A stretch of 20,208 nucleotides of DNA. Origin: CAZUGH01 sp964619785. GTDB taxonomy: Bacteria; Bacillota; Clostridia; Lachnospirales; Lachnospiraceae. Within the stretch, counting starts at the first letter, position 1. The number at the start of each line of letters is the position of its first letter. The DNA lies in the NCBI GenBank assembly GCA_964619785.1, contig CAZUGH010000031.1, positions 1-20,208 on the forward strand, read 5' to 3'. Positions 1 to 8,012 of this stretch are shown piece by piece. The position numbers and the translations under genes are program-made. A model generated the notes under the pieces. That model ran no database searches. It was not told the DNA's origin and saw nothing but the letters and a program-made list of their open reading frames with translations.

Positions 1-55
1 GTGCGAGGGATTTTAAGAAATATTTGCCAATAGTGTAGAGAAGGGAGATGAGACG

Positions 56-622
56 ATGCAACATATATCAGATGAAGAATTATTGCTGATGTTAGAGGAT
101 GACGTAGAAAATGGAATTCGATTGGCCATTGACATGTACGGCGGAGCGGTGAAAAAAATATGTACCGTGATACTAAGTGGTTACTCAAAACAGGATATTG
201 AAGAGACTGTATCGGATTGTTTTGTCGCATTGTGGCAAGGAACGAGTCGCTTTGACGAAGAGAAAAATTGTAGTTTGAAAAGTTATTTATACGGGATTGC
301 TAGGAGAACAGCAAGTAACAAGAAACGGCGGCTTGCCAAAGATAAATCCGTTCATATGGATGACGAAGTTGTCTTGAATATAGAGGACAAACGAGCGGAG
401 AGAGAACTAGATTCATTACTCGATATGAATATTGTGGATGATTTGATTCAGCATATGGACTCGGTGAATCGAGACATTTTCATATGTAGGTATTATCAGG
501 AAATGCCAATTAAGGATATTGCGGAGCGATTAAACATGACGGTTAAGTCGATTGAGGGACGGTTGCTACGCGGTAAAAAAATACTACAAGGGCAATTGAT
601 TGCTAACGGAATATGCAAATAA
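56..622 (+). CDS. ECF-type RNA polymerase sigma factor
   Basis: A 188-residue sigma-70 family protein of extracytoplasmic-function size. Region 2 lies at about residues 45-95, with the typical segment running from ETVSDCFVALW to YLYGIARRTASNKKRR. Region 4 lies at about 130-180, with the helix-turn-helix PIKDIAERLNMTVKSIEGRL followed by RGKKIL. It would direct RNA polymerase to a small regulon. The start ATG follows AGGGAG by about 8 nt. The next gene on the same strand, 64 bp on, encodes a membrane protein with a cytoplasmic N-terminus, the usual layout of a sigma/anti-sigma pair. The family assignment is clear; the signal and regulon are unknown. I could not identify an autoregulatory promoter in the 55 bases upstream. 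Confidence 0.9.
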   Translation: MQHISDEELLLMLEDDVENGIRLAIDMYGGAVKKICTVILSGYSKQDIEETVSDCFVALWQGTSRFDEEKNCSLKSYLYGIARRTASNKKRRLAKDKSVHMDDEVVLNIEDKRAERELDSLLDMNIVDDLIQHMDSVNRDIFICRYYQEMPIKDIAERLNMTVKSIEGRLLRGKKILQGQLIANGICK

Positions 623-686
623 GATAGCCTGTGATTGTGCACCGCAGGCCGATGAGACAAAATATGTGTACAAGAATGGAGTATGA

Positions 687-2075
687 ATGATGAAAAAAGA
701 TATCGATCAATTATTAGATGGTTTGAAAGAATATGATAGAAATAGCGATTCCACGTTGAGTGACGAAGAGAAGAATCGGATTTTTCAATTGACGATGGAA
801 CAAATTGATAAGAGTAAAAGAAAAAAACATAAGACAGGACGCAAGACTGCTCAAATTGTGGCAGCGGTTGCGGTGGTAATGGTGTTGGCAATTGGAAGCG
901 TTGCAGGGGCTTCTATTTATCACTTAAATGATAAATTTTCAAGATTCTTTCGTGGAGATGATGATATGAAGAAAAATGAAGCGGTGGAGGTTCAGAATCT
1001 AGAACGAACAGCGCAGGAGATTGATCAGGTGAAGCTTACCGTGGACCAGGTCATTGGTGATGATCATAGTGTATATGTGATGTTCCATCTAAGCGGCATA
1101 TCTCCGGATGTCAGTGGTATTGAGATGAAGAATTGCAATGTTGATATCGAGGGAGCAACAAAGGAGTATATCGTAAGCGACCCACAAGCAAGTGGATATG
1201 AGGGCGATGATCCTTATTATGTGATTGAGGTGCGTACGAGCGGCGAAGTTGCTGACAAGAATATATCATTTAAGGTAGGCAAGATAGGCTATTATGATGT
1301 TGAGAAAAAGAAGTTTGTGGTTTTGTCAAAGGGTGGATATCGTTTGAACTGGACACTTGACTATGAGAAGAGGACTCGGGAAGTGGAAGTAGGAAAACAG
1401 ATATCGGTGTATGGAGGACAGGGCACACTAGATCGTCTTAGCATATCCCCGTTGTCGGTGACTGTATATTTGAAGAATCTTCAAGATACGAAAAAAGAAA
1501 TCAAAAAGGCAAATGATCGCTTACAGGTGGTTTTGAATGATGGAACCATATTTGACTCATATCGTACAGAAGATGGAAGTGTGCTAAATGACTTTGATAT
1601 GATATCGCTTGGACTTCACAGTATTGTTCGATATGATGATATCAGAGAGGTGCGATTTGCTGGTGTGACAGTTCCGATTAATCCTAAGACAGAAGCGGAA
1701 GTGACAAAACTGTATGTCAATAAAGAGATGGGATTTACGATTGATATGCCAGTGCAATTAGCCAATGTCACGAAGGAAGAGAAGACAGAGACGAAGATGA
1801 ATAAATCTTATCATTGCCTGACGGATACGGTTTCATTTGTTGGAACAATTAAAGGGTATTCACTTAATCTGTTTACCATCAGTCGAATTCATCATCCATA
1901 TACGAAAAAAGAAATGGATGAATTGAATCCGATGGTTCGCGTGCTTGAGACAACAGATCAGTACACTTATACCATTCAAGTCACGGAAGAATATCCTGAT
2001 GGCGAGATGGAAGCATTTATGAACTTAATTAATGATTATGTATGCAAATTAGATCCACATATTAACATTGATTAG
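687..2075 (+). CDS. DUF4179-like membrane protein, probable anti-sigma factor
   Basis: A 462-residue single-pass protein. Residues 1-52 are charged and cytoplasmic (MMKKDIDQLLDGLKEYD and an EEKNRIFQLTMEQI helix ending in a KSKRKKHK basic stop). One membrane segment covers about 54-78, and a long extracytoplasmic domain with beta-rich character follows. This matches proteins annotated as DUF4179 that follow ECF sigma genes in Clostridia, where the N-terminus is thought to hold the sigma factor. GGAG at 678-681 serves either the ATG at 687 or the one at 690; I kept 687. The 3' end overlaps the convergent exporter gene by 14 bp. The anti-sigma role is inferred from topology and neighbour; I see no classical zinc-binding HxxxCxxC motif. 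Confidence 0.75.
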   Translation: MMKKDIDQLLDGLKEYDRNSDSTLSDEEKNRIFQLTMEQIDKSKRKKHKTGRKTAQIVAAVAVVMVLAIGSVAGASIYHLNDKFSRFFRGDDDMKKNEAVEVQNLERTAQEIDQVKLTVDQVIGDDHSVYVMFHLSGISPDVSGIEMKNCNVDIEGATKEYIVSDPQASGYEGDDPYYVIEVRTSGEVADKNISFKVGKIGYYDVEKKKFVVLSKGGYRLNWTLDYEKRTREVEVGKQISVYGGQGTLDRLSISPLSVTVYLKNLQDTKKEIKKANDRLQVVLNDGTIFDSYRTEDGSVLNDFDMISLGLHSIVRYDDIREVRFAGVTVPINPKTEAEVTKLYVNKEMGFTIDMPVQLANVTKEEKTETKMNKSYHCLTDTVSFVGTIKGYSLNLFTISRIHHPYTKKEMDELNPMVRVLETTDQYTYTIQVTEEYPDGEMEAFMNLINDYVCKLDPHINID

Positions 2076-3345
2076 TCTTAAGCATTCCATTTCCAATTGC
2101 TTTTTTAATCATGCGATAAGTAACAACGGTTGATACGGTGGCGCATAAGGCAACGAGGATATAGATCATCCATGTGTACGAAGCGAATGCATCATATAAT
2201 CCACCGAAGATTAATTGACCAACAGGCATCAATGCAGTGGGCATCGCCATAATGAGTGCCATTGATTTCCCCATGTATTCCATGGGGATTTCTTTTTGCA
2301 TATATGTCATGCATAGGATGTTGATGATGGCAAGCAGGAAAGCAAAGAGAAATCCACATGCTGTGAAGACGACATAGGAAACCATGCTTGGTCCGGATAC
2401 GCTCACAAGGAACGGAAGTGCACTGACTCCCATACCGAGAACTAGCACGATGATTCCGCAGAAATAGTAATACAGTTTTTCAAAAGGAACCTTTTTTGCG
2501 ATAATGCCTGTCAGAACGGCACCACCAATCATTCCAGCACCAACGAGTCCTTCGGAGATACCATATAATTGGTCCGAAACACGGAAAATGATTTTCTCCA
2601 TAAATGGTAGGCCAACAGTATAGATTGGTGTGAGAAACAGGTTGAAACTACACGATATCAGAATCATCTGGAATATGATGATTTTTTCTCGTGTCAGATA
2701 GGAAAATGTCTGCTTGATGTCCGTGACGAATGTACGCAAAAGATTGCCCTCGGCTTTCTTAGCAGCCAATTGTGGAATGACGAGGAACAGTTCCATAATG
2801 GCAGATGCTAGAAAGCTGACAATGTTGACGATGAGTACAAGTTTGATGCCGTATAATCCGTAGAGAAATCCTGCGGCGATAGGACCGAGCAGACTAGTCA
2901 GAGAGGTAATAACACTAACGACACTGTTGGCTGAGCCAAGATTTTCCTGGCTTGTGACAGCGGGTATGGCAGCGTGTACACAAGGGTCATAGACACTCTG
3001 AATGATTGAAAGTACACACATCAAAATGCCGATGGATACTAGAGATGGCGTACTCTGGGTTTGCAAAAATAGCAGAAAGAAAAGCAAGAATAATCCGGAA
3101 AAGGAATCTAGAAAGACCATGATTTTCTGCTTGTTGATACGGTCTGCGATGGCTCCTCCAAATGGAGCGATGAATATCTGTGGTAAAAATGTCAAGGCAA
3201 TGATAAAGGAAAAGATGGCTGCAGAGCCTGTCATATCCAGAATCAATAGGGAAAGTGCAAAGCGTTGTAGGCTATTGCCAAATAATGAGATAAATTGTCC
3301 AACCACCATAATGGTGAAATTCTTGTTTAAAAGCTTTGTATTCAT
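2062..3345 (-). CDS. MFS family transporter, probable drug or metabolite exporter
   Basis: A 427-residue, very hydrophobic protein with about 12 predicted membrane helices, the normal size for the major facilitator superfamily. The loop after helix 2 carries the MFS motif A signature GGAIADRINKQKIM (about residues 63-76), typical of proton-driven antiporters. It resembles the exporter group with long, poorly conserved loops often listed as MFS_3/macrolide-efflux-like. AAGGAGG lies 5 to 6 nt before the ATG. It is divergent from a TetR regulator, and the intergenic region holds two palindromes that probably bind that regulator, so expression is likely induced by the exported compound. The substrate cannot be read from the sequence. 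Confidence 0.88.
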   Translation of the reverse strand: MNTKLLNKNFTIMVVGQFISLFGNSLQRFALSLLILDMTGSAAIFSFIIALTFLPQIFIAPFGGAIADRINKQKIMVFLDSFSGLFLLFFLLFLQTQSTPSLVSIGILMCVLSIIQSVYDPCVHAAIPAVTSQENLGSANSVVSVITSLTSLLGPIAAGFLYGLYGIKLVLIVNIVSFLASAIMELFLVIPQLAAKKAEGNLLRTFVTDIKQTFSYLTREKIIIFQMILISCSFNLFLTPIYTVGLPFMEKIIFRVSDQLYGISEGLVGAGMIGGAVLTGIIAKKVPFEKLYYYFCGIIVLVLGMGVSALPFLVSVSGPSMVSYVVFTACGFLFAFLLAIINILCMTYMQKEIPMEYMGKSMALIMAMPTALMPVGQLIFGGLYDAFASYTWMIYILVALCATVSTVVTYRMIKKAIGNGMLKTNQC

Positions 3346-3363
3346 ATATCCTCCTTAAAAAAC

Positions 3364-3377
3364 TGAACCAAAGTTCA
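3364..3377. promoter_or_regulatory. Putative TetR operator 1
   Basis: The palindrome TGAAC-N4-GTTCA lies 11-24 bp downstream of the predicted transcription start of the MFS gene and before its ribosome site, a position suited to repression. The same half-sites recur at 3432-3445, within the longer match AACTGAACnAAAGTTCA. Confidence 0.65.
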
Positions 3378-3394
3378 CTATTAATGTTGAGGCA

Positions 3395-3423
3395 ATTATA
3401 TCGGCTTATAAAACATTTATCAA
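3395..3423 (-). promoter_or_regulatory. Sigma-A promoter of the MFS exporter gene
   Basis: Read on the minus strand: TTGATA (3423-3418), a 17-bp spacer, then a perfect TATAAT (3400-3395). Transcription would start near 3388, about 43 nt before the ATG. Confidence 0.75.
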
Positions 3424-3431
3424 GAGAAAAC

Positions 3432-3445
3432 TGAACAAAAGTTCA
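3432..3445. promoter_or_regulatory. Putative TetR operator 2
   Basis: A second TGAAC-N4-GTTCA palindrome, 68 bp centre to centre from the first. It sits just upstream of the -35 boxes of both divergent promoters, so one bound regulator could affect both genes. Confidence 0.6.
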
Positions 3446-3452
3446 ATTTATT

Positions 3453-3481
3453 TTGACAAATCATGATAAACGCGTTAAAAT
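3453..3481 (+). promoter_or_regulatory. Sigma-A promoter of the TetR-family gene
   Basis: TTGACA (3453-3458), a 17-bp spacer, then TAAAAT (3476-3481). Transcription should start near 3488, which places a possible upstream in-frame start at 3453 inside the promoter and supports translation from 3504. Confidence 0.75.
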
Positions 3482-3503
3482 AGAGGAAATGGAGGTGTAT
3501 GAG

Positions 3504-4109
3504 ATGGCTGAGAGAAAGGTTCAACAGCGAACAATTGAGAGTCGCGAGAAGATAAACCAGGCAGCATTGACACTTTTTTCGGAAAAAGGTTATTACAATA
3601 CGAATACCAAAGAAATTGCGAAATTGGCAGGTGTGTCAGTTGGTAACTTTTACAACTACTATAAGGACAAGGGAGAGGCATATTCTACCTTGATGCGTAT
3701 ATACTTAGAAGGATCCACAGATGCCGTGAAACAATTGTCAGAATCACTAGTTACGACGAAGAATCCACGTGAAATGTTTGCAGAGTATATTCATAAACAG
3801 ATGGAACGTGCAGCAAGTGCGGGGGATTTTTTCAGAGATAATGATGTGATTTTACGGGATAATGAACCCATGCAACAGTTATTTGCTGAGGCGGTTACTC
3901 GTATGGTTGATATCATAGAAGAGTTGCTTCGACAGATGGATGGTGTTGTGAAGCGTGCGAGTTATTCTGTTATGGCGCGGTTAATCTACACAATGGTGAA
4001 TGAGACAACACAGGATATCATTTCCTTCTATGGAACCGAGATGTATGATGAGTATCTCACCCAATTTATCCTTGTGATTCAAAACTATATGTTTGGGGAG
4101 AAAAAATAG
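3504..4109 (+). CDS. TetR/AcrR family transcriptional regulator
   Basis: A 201-residue regulator. The N-terminal TetR DNA-binding domain spans about residues 12-60: helix IESREKINQAALTLFSEKGYY, then the helix-turn-helix TKEIAKLAGVSVGNFYNYYKDKGEAY. The remaining roughly 140 residues form the helical ligand and dimer domain. The reading frame is open back to 3453, but the ATG at 3504 is chosen because GGAGGTG sits 6 nt before it and the promoter occupies 3453-3481. The gene is divergent from the MFS exporter, and matching palindromes lie between them, so it probably represses the exporter and perhaps itself. The ligand is unknown. Confidence 0.9.
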   Translation: MAERKVQQRTIESREKINQAALTLFSEKGYYNTNTKEIAKLAGVSVGNFYNYYKDKGEAYSTLMRIYLEGSTDAVKQLSESLVTTKNPREMFAEYIHKQMERAASAGDFFRDNDVILRDNEPMQQLFAEAVTRMVDIIEELLRQMDGVVKRASYSVMARLIYTMVNETTQDIISFYGTEMYDEYLTQFILVIQNYMFGEKK

Positions 4110-4156
4110 ATTTTGATCCGATATATTATATAACAACATACGAAGGAGTAAAAACA

Positions 4157-6291
4157 ATGCACAAAATGAGAAAACTAGGATTCCCGTTTTTGTTAGGAGC
4201 AGTCCTTACATTATGTACTATACAACAAGAGAGTATCGCAGCTGCCAAGCCAGCTAGAGTGCAAATCACAAAAGTGTCGAGCACGTCGGCAGGTAAGGTG
4301 AAAGTGTCGTGGAAGAAGGTCACAAAAACGAGCAAATATCAGCTTCAGGTGGCGACAAAGAAATCATTTAAGGGCACTAAGGTGACGAAGACGATTGCAT
4401 CTAAGAAAAAGACAACCACGGTATCGAATTTATTCCAGGGGAAAACGTATTATGTACGAATCCGTGCTTATCGAAGCAAAAAGGGGAAGAAGCAATATGG
4501 AACCTGGAGTAAGGTGAAGAAAATCAAGGTAAAAGCCACATCAAGCCCTGCGTCTGATANNNNNNNNNNNNNNNNNNNNNNNNNNNNNNNNNNNNNNNNN
4601 NNNNNNNNNNNNNNNNNNNNNNNNNNNNNNNNNNNNNNNNNNNNNNNNNNNNNNNNNNNGATACTTCCATTACGCCAAATAACAGCAGTGACGATGGATG
4701 GCCGTTTGATTTTCCTTTTAACCCATATACACCAGAGGTGATTACGGAGCCAAATCTTGCCAAGCTGGATTTGACAATTGATGTTTCCCCTTATAGTTAC
4801 GGATATACAGGAGAGCCAAATACACCGAAGGTTACTGTGCGTAAAGGAACAAGGTATCTGTATCAGGGTGTTGATTATCAGGTTACTTATTCGAATAATA
4901 TTGAGGTGGGAGAAGGTATTGTTACCATCACAGGTATCGGCAAATACTGTGGTAGTGTACAAACCACATTTGAGATTCGCAAGAGTTTATATATGATTGA
5001 TTCGAATATTAGTGATACGGACACAGAAGTTTATATGGGAACGACGAAGAAGATTGAGCTAGAACGTGCTTATGGCGATATTACGTTTTCAACTTCGCGT
5101 GATGGAATTATTGATATCAGCGAGGATGGCGTCATTACGCCAATAAGTTCAGGAAGAACCAGTGTCTATGTTTCAACAACAGGAGATAACCATTATGGTG
5201 GTTATTCCAATTGGTATCTGGGCAAAATAAGTGTCCTATATGAAGATGCTACCGCATGTGGATTCTCAATCTTTAGTTGGAGTAGTAACACAACCTACAA
5301 GAGTAGAATACAGGAAAGTCGGCAAAATGACGGAAGCAACATATATTATACAATGTTTTTATGCAATTCAAATGAGAAGTGGATTGAAGATCATATCACC
5401 TTTGAAGTAGAGGATGTGACACCAACAGCATATGCCAAGATGTTTAATGATATGGGCATTGTTTATCAAGAGCCGAAGATTACTGCGCTTGACTCAGCTA
5501 AGTCCACACTTCTTGATGGAGAGAAATATGGAGCTGGATATGATGTTCTTGAACCATTCACAGATGAAGGACCTAGTGACAATAGTTCCCTTGCTATGGG
5601 TGGTAAGATATTGACCATCAGTGCGGGCCCAAGTGTGCGAGTCATTAAGGTGATTGCTAAGAAAGGAAATGAGATTGTCGATACGATCTATCTTGGTTCA
5701 AATGGTATGAATGAGAAAAGCGAGTATTCGTCCTATGACCTTGATCTTTATAAGCAGGTGAGACAATGTGTTGAAGCAAAGCTTTGGACAGCAGGTATGA
5801 CGAAGTTAGAAAAGCTGCAAGCGGTTGCAAAGTATATCAATACAACAACACATTATCCTGGTACTGAAGTAACATTAAAACAATACAATCCGACCTTCTG
5901 GAAGAATTGGGCTGTGGATGATAAGGTGTTATTGTATTATATGTGTAACGATGTAATCTTGAATCGTATCATGGATTTTCAAGGTGGTATCACTACGTGT
6001 TTGGGTGGTGCACAGCTGGTTCAAAGAGTCGGAACGGATGACTTGGAGCTGCCTTACTTATACGATAGTGTAAATGATATTGTATTAGATGGTGAAGGTG
6101 TATGGTTGACCGTTGGTAGTTATAGTAGTGCACCATATAATCCATCTCATTATTCAATTAAATATAAGGATACCAATGAAGTGGCATCATTTATTGATGC
6201 GCAAGGACTGTCTTATAGTTACGAATCCTCACCAGGGAAGGTGAGCTGTGAAGGACACGGTTGCGCAGAACATATCATTTCATTGAAGTAA
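4157..6291 (+). CDS. Secreted FN3/Ig-like protein with transglutaminase-like C-terminus (interrupted by assembly gap)
   Basis: I read the two sides of the 100-N gap as one gene. Before the gap: a signal peptide (about residues 1-30, ending SIAAA) and a lysine-rich fibronectin type III domain (about 33-126). After it, an open frame from 4660 encodes an acidic/proline linker, a clostridial Ig-like repeat (about 4790-4980, with YTGEPNTPKVTVRKGT and VTITGIGKYCGSVQTTFEI), a second Ig-like stretch, and a C-terminal domain with Cys (5998-6000, in GGITTCLGGAQ), His (6148-6150, in PSHYSIKY) and Asp (6196-6198, in FIDAQG), the order and spacing of a transglutaminase/papain-like triad. GAAGGAG precedes the ATG. 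The frames differ across the gap, which needs a true gap length of 3n+2 if this is one gene. It is probably a cell-surface or secreted protein; the enzymatic role is inferred. Confidence 0.7.
4560..4659. other. Assembly gap (100 N)
   Basis: Exactly 100 N, the usual placeholder for unknown length. The flanks share no meaningful overlap, so real bases are probably missing, likely in the linker between the FN3 domain and the Ig-like repeats. Confidence 0.95.
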
Positions 6292-6314
6292 GGAAATATT
6301 GATAAATGATACCA

Positions 6315-6354
6315 GCGGGGTATAGAATGCTGAAAAAGCTTGTCTATACCCCGC
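6315..6354. repeat. Perfect 12-bp hairpin built from GCGGGGTATAGA
   Basis: GCGGGGTATAGA (6315-6326) and its exact complement (6343-6354) enclose a 16-nt loop, 24 bp after the stop of the secreted protein. There is no T-run on either side, so it is not a classical terminator. It is the first pair in a set of six related motifs. Confidence 0.8.
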
Positions 6355-6442
6355 ACCCAATTTATCCCAGCCATCAAACCGCACAAATACGTTGTGTAAA
6401 AATATTACAATTTTGATTTTTTGTAGTAAATTGATTTAATTT

Positions 6443-6494
6443 GCTTGCTATACCCCGCTTTTCAAAGAAAGCGGGGTATAATGCAAGCTTTTTT
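6443..6494 (+). terminator. Strong intrinsic terminator containing the GCGGGGTATA motif
   Basis: TATACCCCGCTTT (6449-6461) pairs with AAAGCGGGGTATA (6468-6480). After a 2-nt bulge the stem is extended by GCTTGC (6443-6448) with GCAAGC (6483-6488). TTTTTT follows at 6489-6494. It is oriented to end transcription of the secreted protein gene, about 150 nt after its stop. Confidence 0.8.
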
Positions 6495-6572
6495 AATATC
6501 CACTGCCAATTATTGGAATTACCATTAATTTACTAAACGAAATTACGTTGTTTTCAGTATCCATTATATGGG

Positions 6573-6748
6573 AGCGGGGTATAAACGACCAAAAAGTCAA
6601 ATTTTTCTCCCATTTACCCTACCGCCCGCCAACGAACCAAGCAAGCCGGCGGGCACCACCGCTGGAAATCAAATTTCGTTGCGAGCCCTACCGCTAGAGA
6701 GCTTGATAGGTATGTTGGCCGACAGAGGTGCTGACTTAATACCCCGCT
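6573..6748. repeat. Segment bounded by inverted AGCGGGGTAT copies, possible small palindromic or mobile element
   Basis: The 10-bp ends AGCGGGGTAT (6573-6582) and ATACCCCGCT (6739-6748) are exact inverted repeats about 156 bp apart. The inside is more GC-rich than the neighbourhood and contains further inverted repeats. It could be a miniature element or the decayed end of a larger one. I cannot show a target duplication. Confidence 0.4.
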
Positions 6749-6801
6749 GACTTCATTTTCTTATAAAAAGGTCTTGACATAGATAAAAACTTTTGACAAC
6801 A

Positions 6802-6831
6802 TGAAGTCAACTTCACATGAAGCGTGCTTCA
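6802..6831. promoter_or_regulatory. Tandem palindromic operator before the XRE gene
   Basis: Two copies of TGAAG-N4-CTTCA, at 6802-6815 and 6818-6831, lie 16 bp apart centre to centre. The second extends to a perfect 8-bp repeat CATGAAGC-GT-GCTTCATG (6816-6833). TTGACA hexamers at 6774 and 6793 are possible -35 boxes, but I see no good -10 box. The site abuts the ribosome site and probably binds the XRE protein. Confidence 0.6.
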
Positions 6832-6852
6832 TGTTGCGAAAGGAGGGCAAAC

Positions 6853-7086
6853 TTGAAAACGTTAGTGAAAGAACAAAGGAAAAAGGCTGGCTTGACACAA
6901 CAGCAGTTAGCAGATTTGGCACATGTATCTGTACGAACTATTATTTCAATCGAGAAAGAACAGTATAGTCCTTCACTGATGCTGGCATATCGGATGGCAG
7001 AGGTGTTTGACGTTAGTGTTGAAGAGTTGTGTTGTCTAAGGGAGAATAGAGAATTGGAGGATCAGAATGAAAAGAATAAAGAATAA
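6853..7086 (+). CDS. Small XRE-family helix-turn-helix regulator
   Basis: A 77-residue protein, almost entirely one HTH_3/XRE domain: KEQRKKAGLTQQQLADLAHVSVRTIISIEKEQYSPSLMLAYRMAEVFDVSVEEL, with helix-turn-helix at about residues 14-35. I chose the TTG at 6853 because AAAGGAGGG ends 5 nt before it. An in-frame ATG at 6817 lies inside the operator palindrome and lacks a ribosome site. The gene overlaps the following membrane protein gene by 20 bp, so the two are co-translated. Such small XRE/membrane protein pairs are common in Firmicutes, and the regulator usually controls its own operon. The tandem palindrome just upstream fits that. Confidence 0.85.
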   Translation: MKTLVKEQRKKAGLTQQQLADLAHVSVRTIISIEKEQYSPSLMLAYRMAEVFDVSVEELCCLRENRELEDQNEKNKE

Positions 7087-7486
7087 GAGATGTTTAGCAA
7101 TTGCGATATTCATGACAGTATTGGCGGGGGCATGTATAATCGCTTATGTTGTATCACAAGAGGAAACTCGTTTTCTAATTGGTTGTGTGCTAGCAATTGT
7201 GTATGCGGGAATTAATTACTACAGTGCATTATCGAAGAAAGGTGTAATAGAGGAACTAGAAGCAGATGCAGATGAGCGGGATGTATTTTTGGCGATGAAA
7301 GCGAGCCAGACATCGATGCAGATTTTGAACTACCTATTATTAGCGGCATGTGTTGTGAGCCTTGTTATGTATAGTGTTACACAGAATATAATATGCATTG
7401 CATTAGCACTTGCTTTTTGTGCGGTGTTAGTTATAGCATTTATTGTATTGCTTTGTGTCAATGGATATTATGAGAGAACAAAATAG
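7067..7486 (+). CDS. Small four-helix membrane protein paired with the XRE regulator
   Basis: A 139-residue protein with about four membrane helices: two in residues 8-55 and two in 85-135. They are separated by a charged segment whose DERDVFLAMKASQTSMQILNY resembles the DER-x-x-x-I/L-K pattern of DUF2178/DUF3796-type proteins found next to small XRE regulators. GGAGG precedes the ATG, and the start overlaps the regulator gene by 20 bp. The biochemical function is unknown; a role in membrane stress or signalling for its partner is only a guess from context. Confidence 0.7.
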   Translation: MKRIKNKRCLAIAIFMTVLAGACIIAYVVSQEETRFLIGCVLAIVYAGINYYSALSKKGVIEELEADADERDVFLAMKASQTSMQILNYLLLAACVVSLVMYSVTQNIICIALALAFCAVLVIAFIVLLCVNGYYERTK

Positions 7487-7509
7487 TTATGGCTCATTGA
7501 GATTAGATA

Positions 7510-7518
7510 TGATAAAAT
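7510..7518 (+). promoter_or_regulatory. Possible extended -10 promoter for the PH-domain gene
   Basis: TGATAAAAT forms an extended -10 (TG-N-TAAAAT) about 40 bp before the start. No clear -35 box. Another TGATATAAT at 7536-7544 would start the message too close to the ribosome site. Confidence 0.35.
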
Positions 7519-7560
7519 GGAATAGACACAATAGTTGATATAATAGTAGGAGGAAAGAGC

Positions 7561-7935
7561 ATGGTAGATTTTCAGAACGGTAGCTTTATTAAACTAAAGA
7601 AGGTAAGTAACGATTCAGTAGGGACCAACCTTAAGTTGTTATTAATGCCAGACGAAGAGATTTTAGGTACGTATAAGGGGATGCGTGATTACGTTGTATT
7701 CACAGATAAGAGATTTATCTCGGTTAATGTACAAGGTATTACAGGCAAGAAACAGGATTATACATCAATGCCTTATAAGAAGATAAGCGTATTCTCTATT
7801 GAGACAGCAGGAACATTTGATTTAGATAGTGAACTTGAATTGTATTTTAGTGGAGTAGGCAAGGTTAAGTTTGAGTTTTCAGGAGCATCTGATATTATCA
7901 AGATTGGACAGATTATTAGTAAATATGTTTTGTAG
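7561..7935 (+). CDS. Bacterial PH-domain protein (PF08000-like)
   Basis: A 124-residue single-domain protein. The pattern LLLMPDEEILGTYKGMRDYVVFTDKRFISVNVQGITGKKQDYTSMPYKKISVFSIETAG and the final ELYFSGVGKVKFEFSGASDIIKIGQIISKYVL helix match the bacterial pleckstrin-homology family PF08000 (YvbH/YozO type), which forms ring oligomers and has no assigned reaction. No membrane segment or signal peptide, so it is cytoplasmic. AGGAGG lies 7 nt before the ATG. It stands alone, with a gap on each side. Family confident, function unknown. Confidence 0.85.
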   Translation: MVDFQNGSFIKLKKVSNDSVGTNLKLLLMPDEEILGTYKGMRDYVVFTDKRFISVNVQGITGKKQDYTSMPYKKISVFSIETAGTFDLDSELELYFSGVGKVKFEFSGASDIIKIGQIISKYVL

Positions 7936-8012
7936 AAGTTGATTTTTGTTCTATGACTACCGATATATTTTTTATAGTCTAATAATTCAGACGGTGGGAG
8001 GAGCGTGAGAAC

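Larger units (their letters stand above)
6292..6816. other. Roughly 520-bp gene-free region rich in palindromes
   Basis: No convincing gene. It holds the 6315-6354 hairpin, the 6443-6494 terminator and a segment at 6573-6748 bounded by AGCGGGGTAT and ATACCCCGCT. Inside that segment are a GC-rich hairpin (GCCCGCC 6624-6630 with GGCGGGC 6648-6654) and ATGGGAG/CTCCCAT (6568-6574 and 6607-6613). The GC-rich patch differs from its AT-rich surroundings. A short frame at 6568-6750 has no ribosome site and I do not consider it coding. The end of the region carries the XRE operator. Confidence 0.6.

Noticed and set aside
496..923. Antisense open frames opposite the sigma and DUF4179 genes
   Set aside because: They lie wholly opposite genes with clear family matches and have no ribosome site or recognisable domain.
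3002..3358. Plus-strand frame opposite the exporter's 5' end
   Set aside because: Antisense shadow of membrane-helix coding; no recognisable protein features.
6315..6354. Intrinsic terminator of the secreted protein gene
   Set aside because: Perfect stem but no T-run follows in either direction; the hairpin at 6443-6494 has both.
6568..6750. 60-codon open frame in the GC-rich palindromic segment
   Set aside because: No ribosome site, frame filled by inverted repeats, and protein not recognisable; more likely non-coding element sequence.
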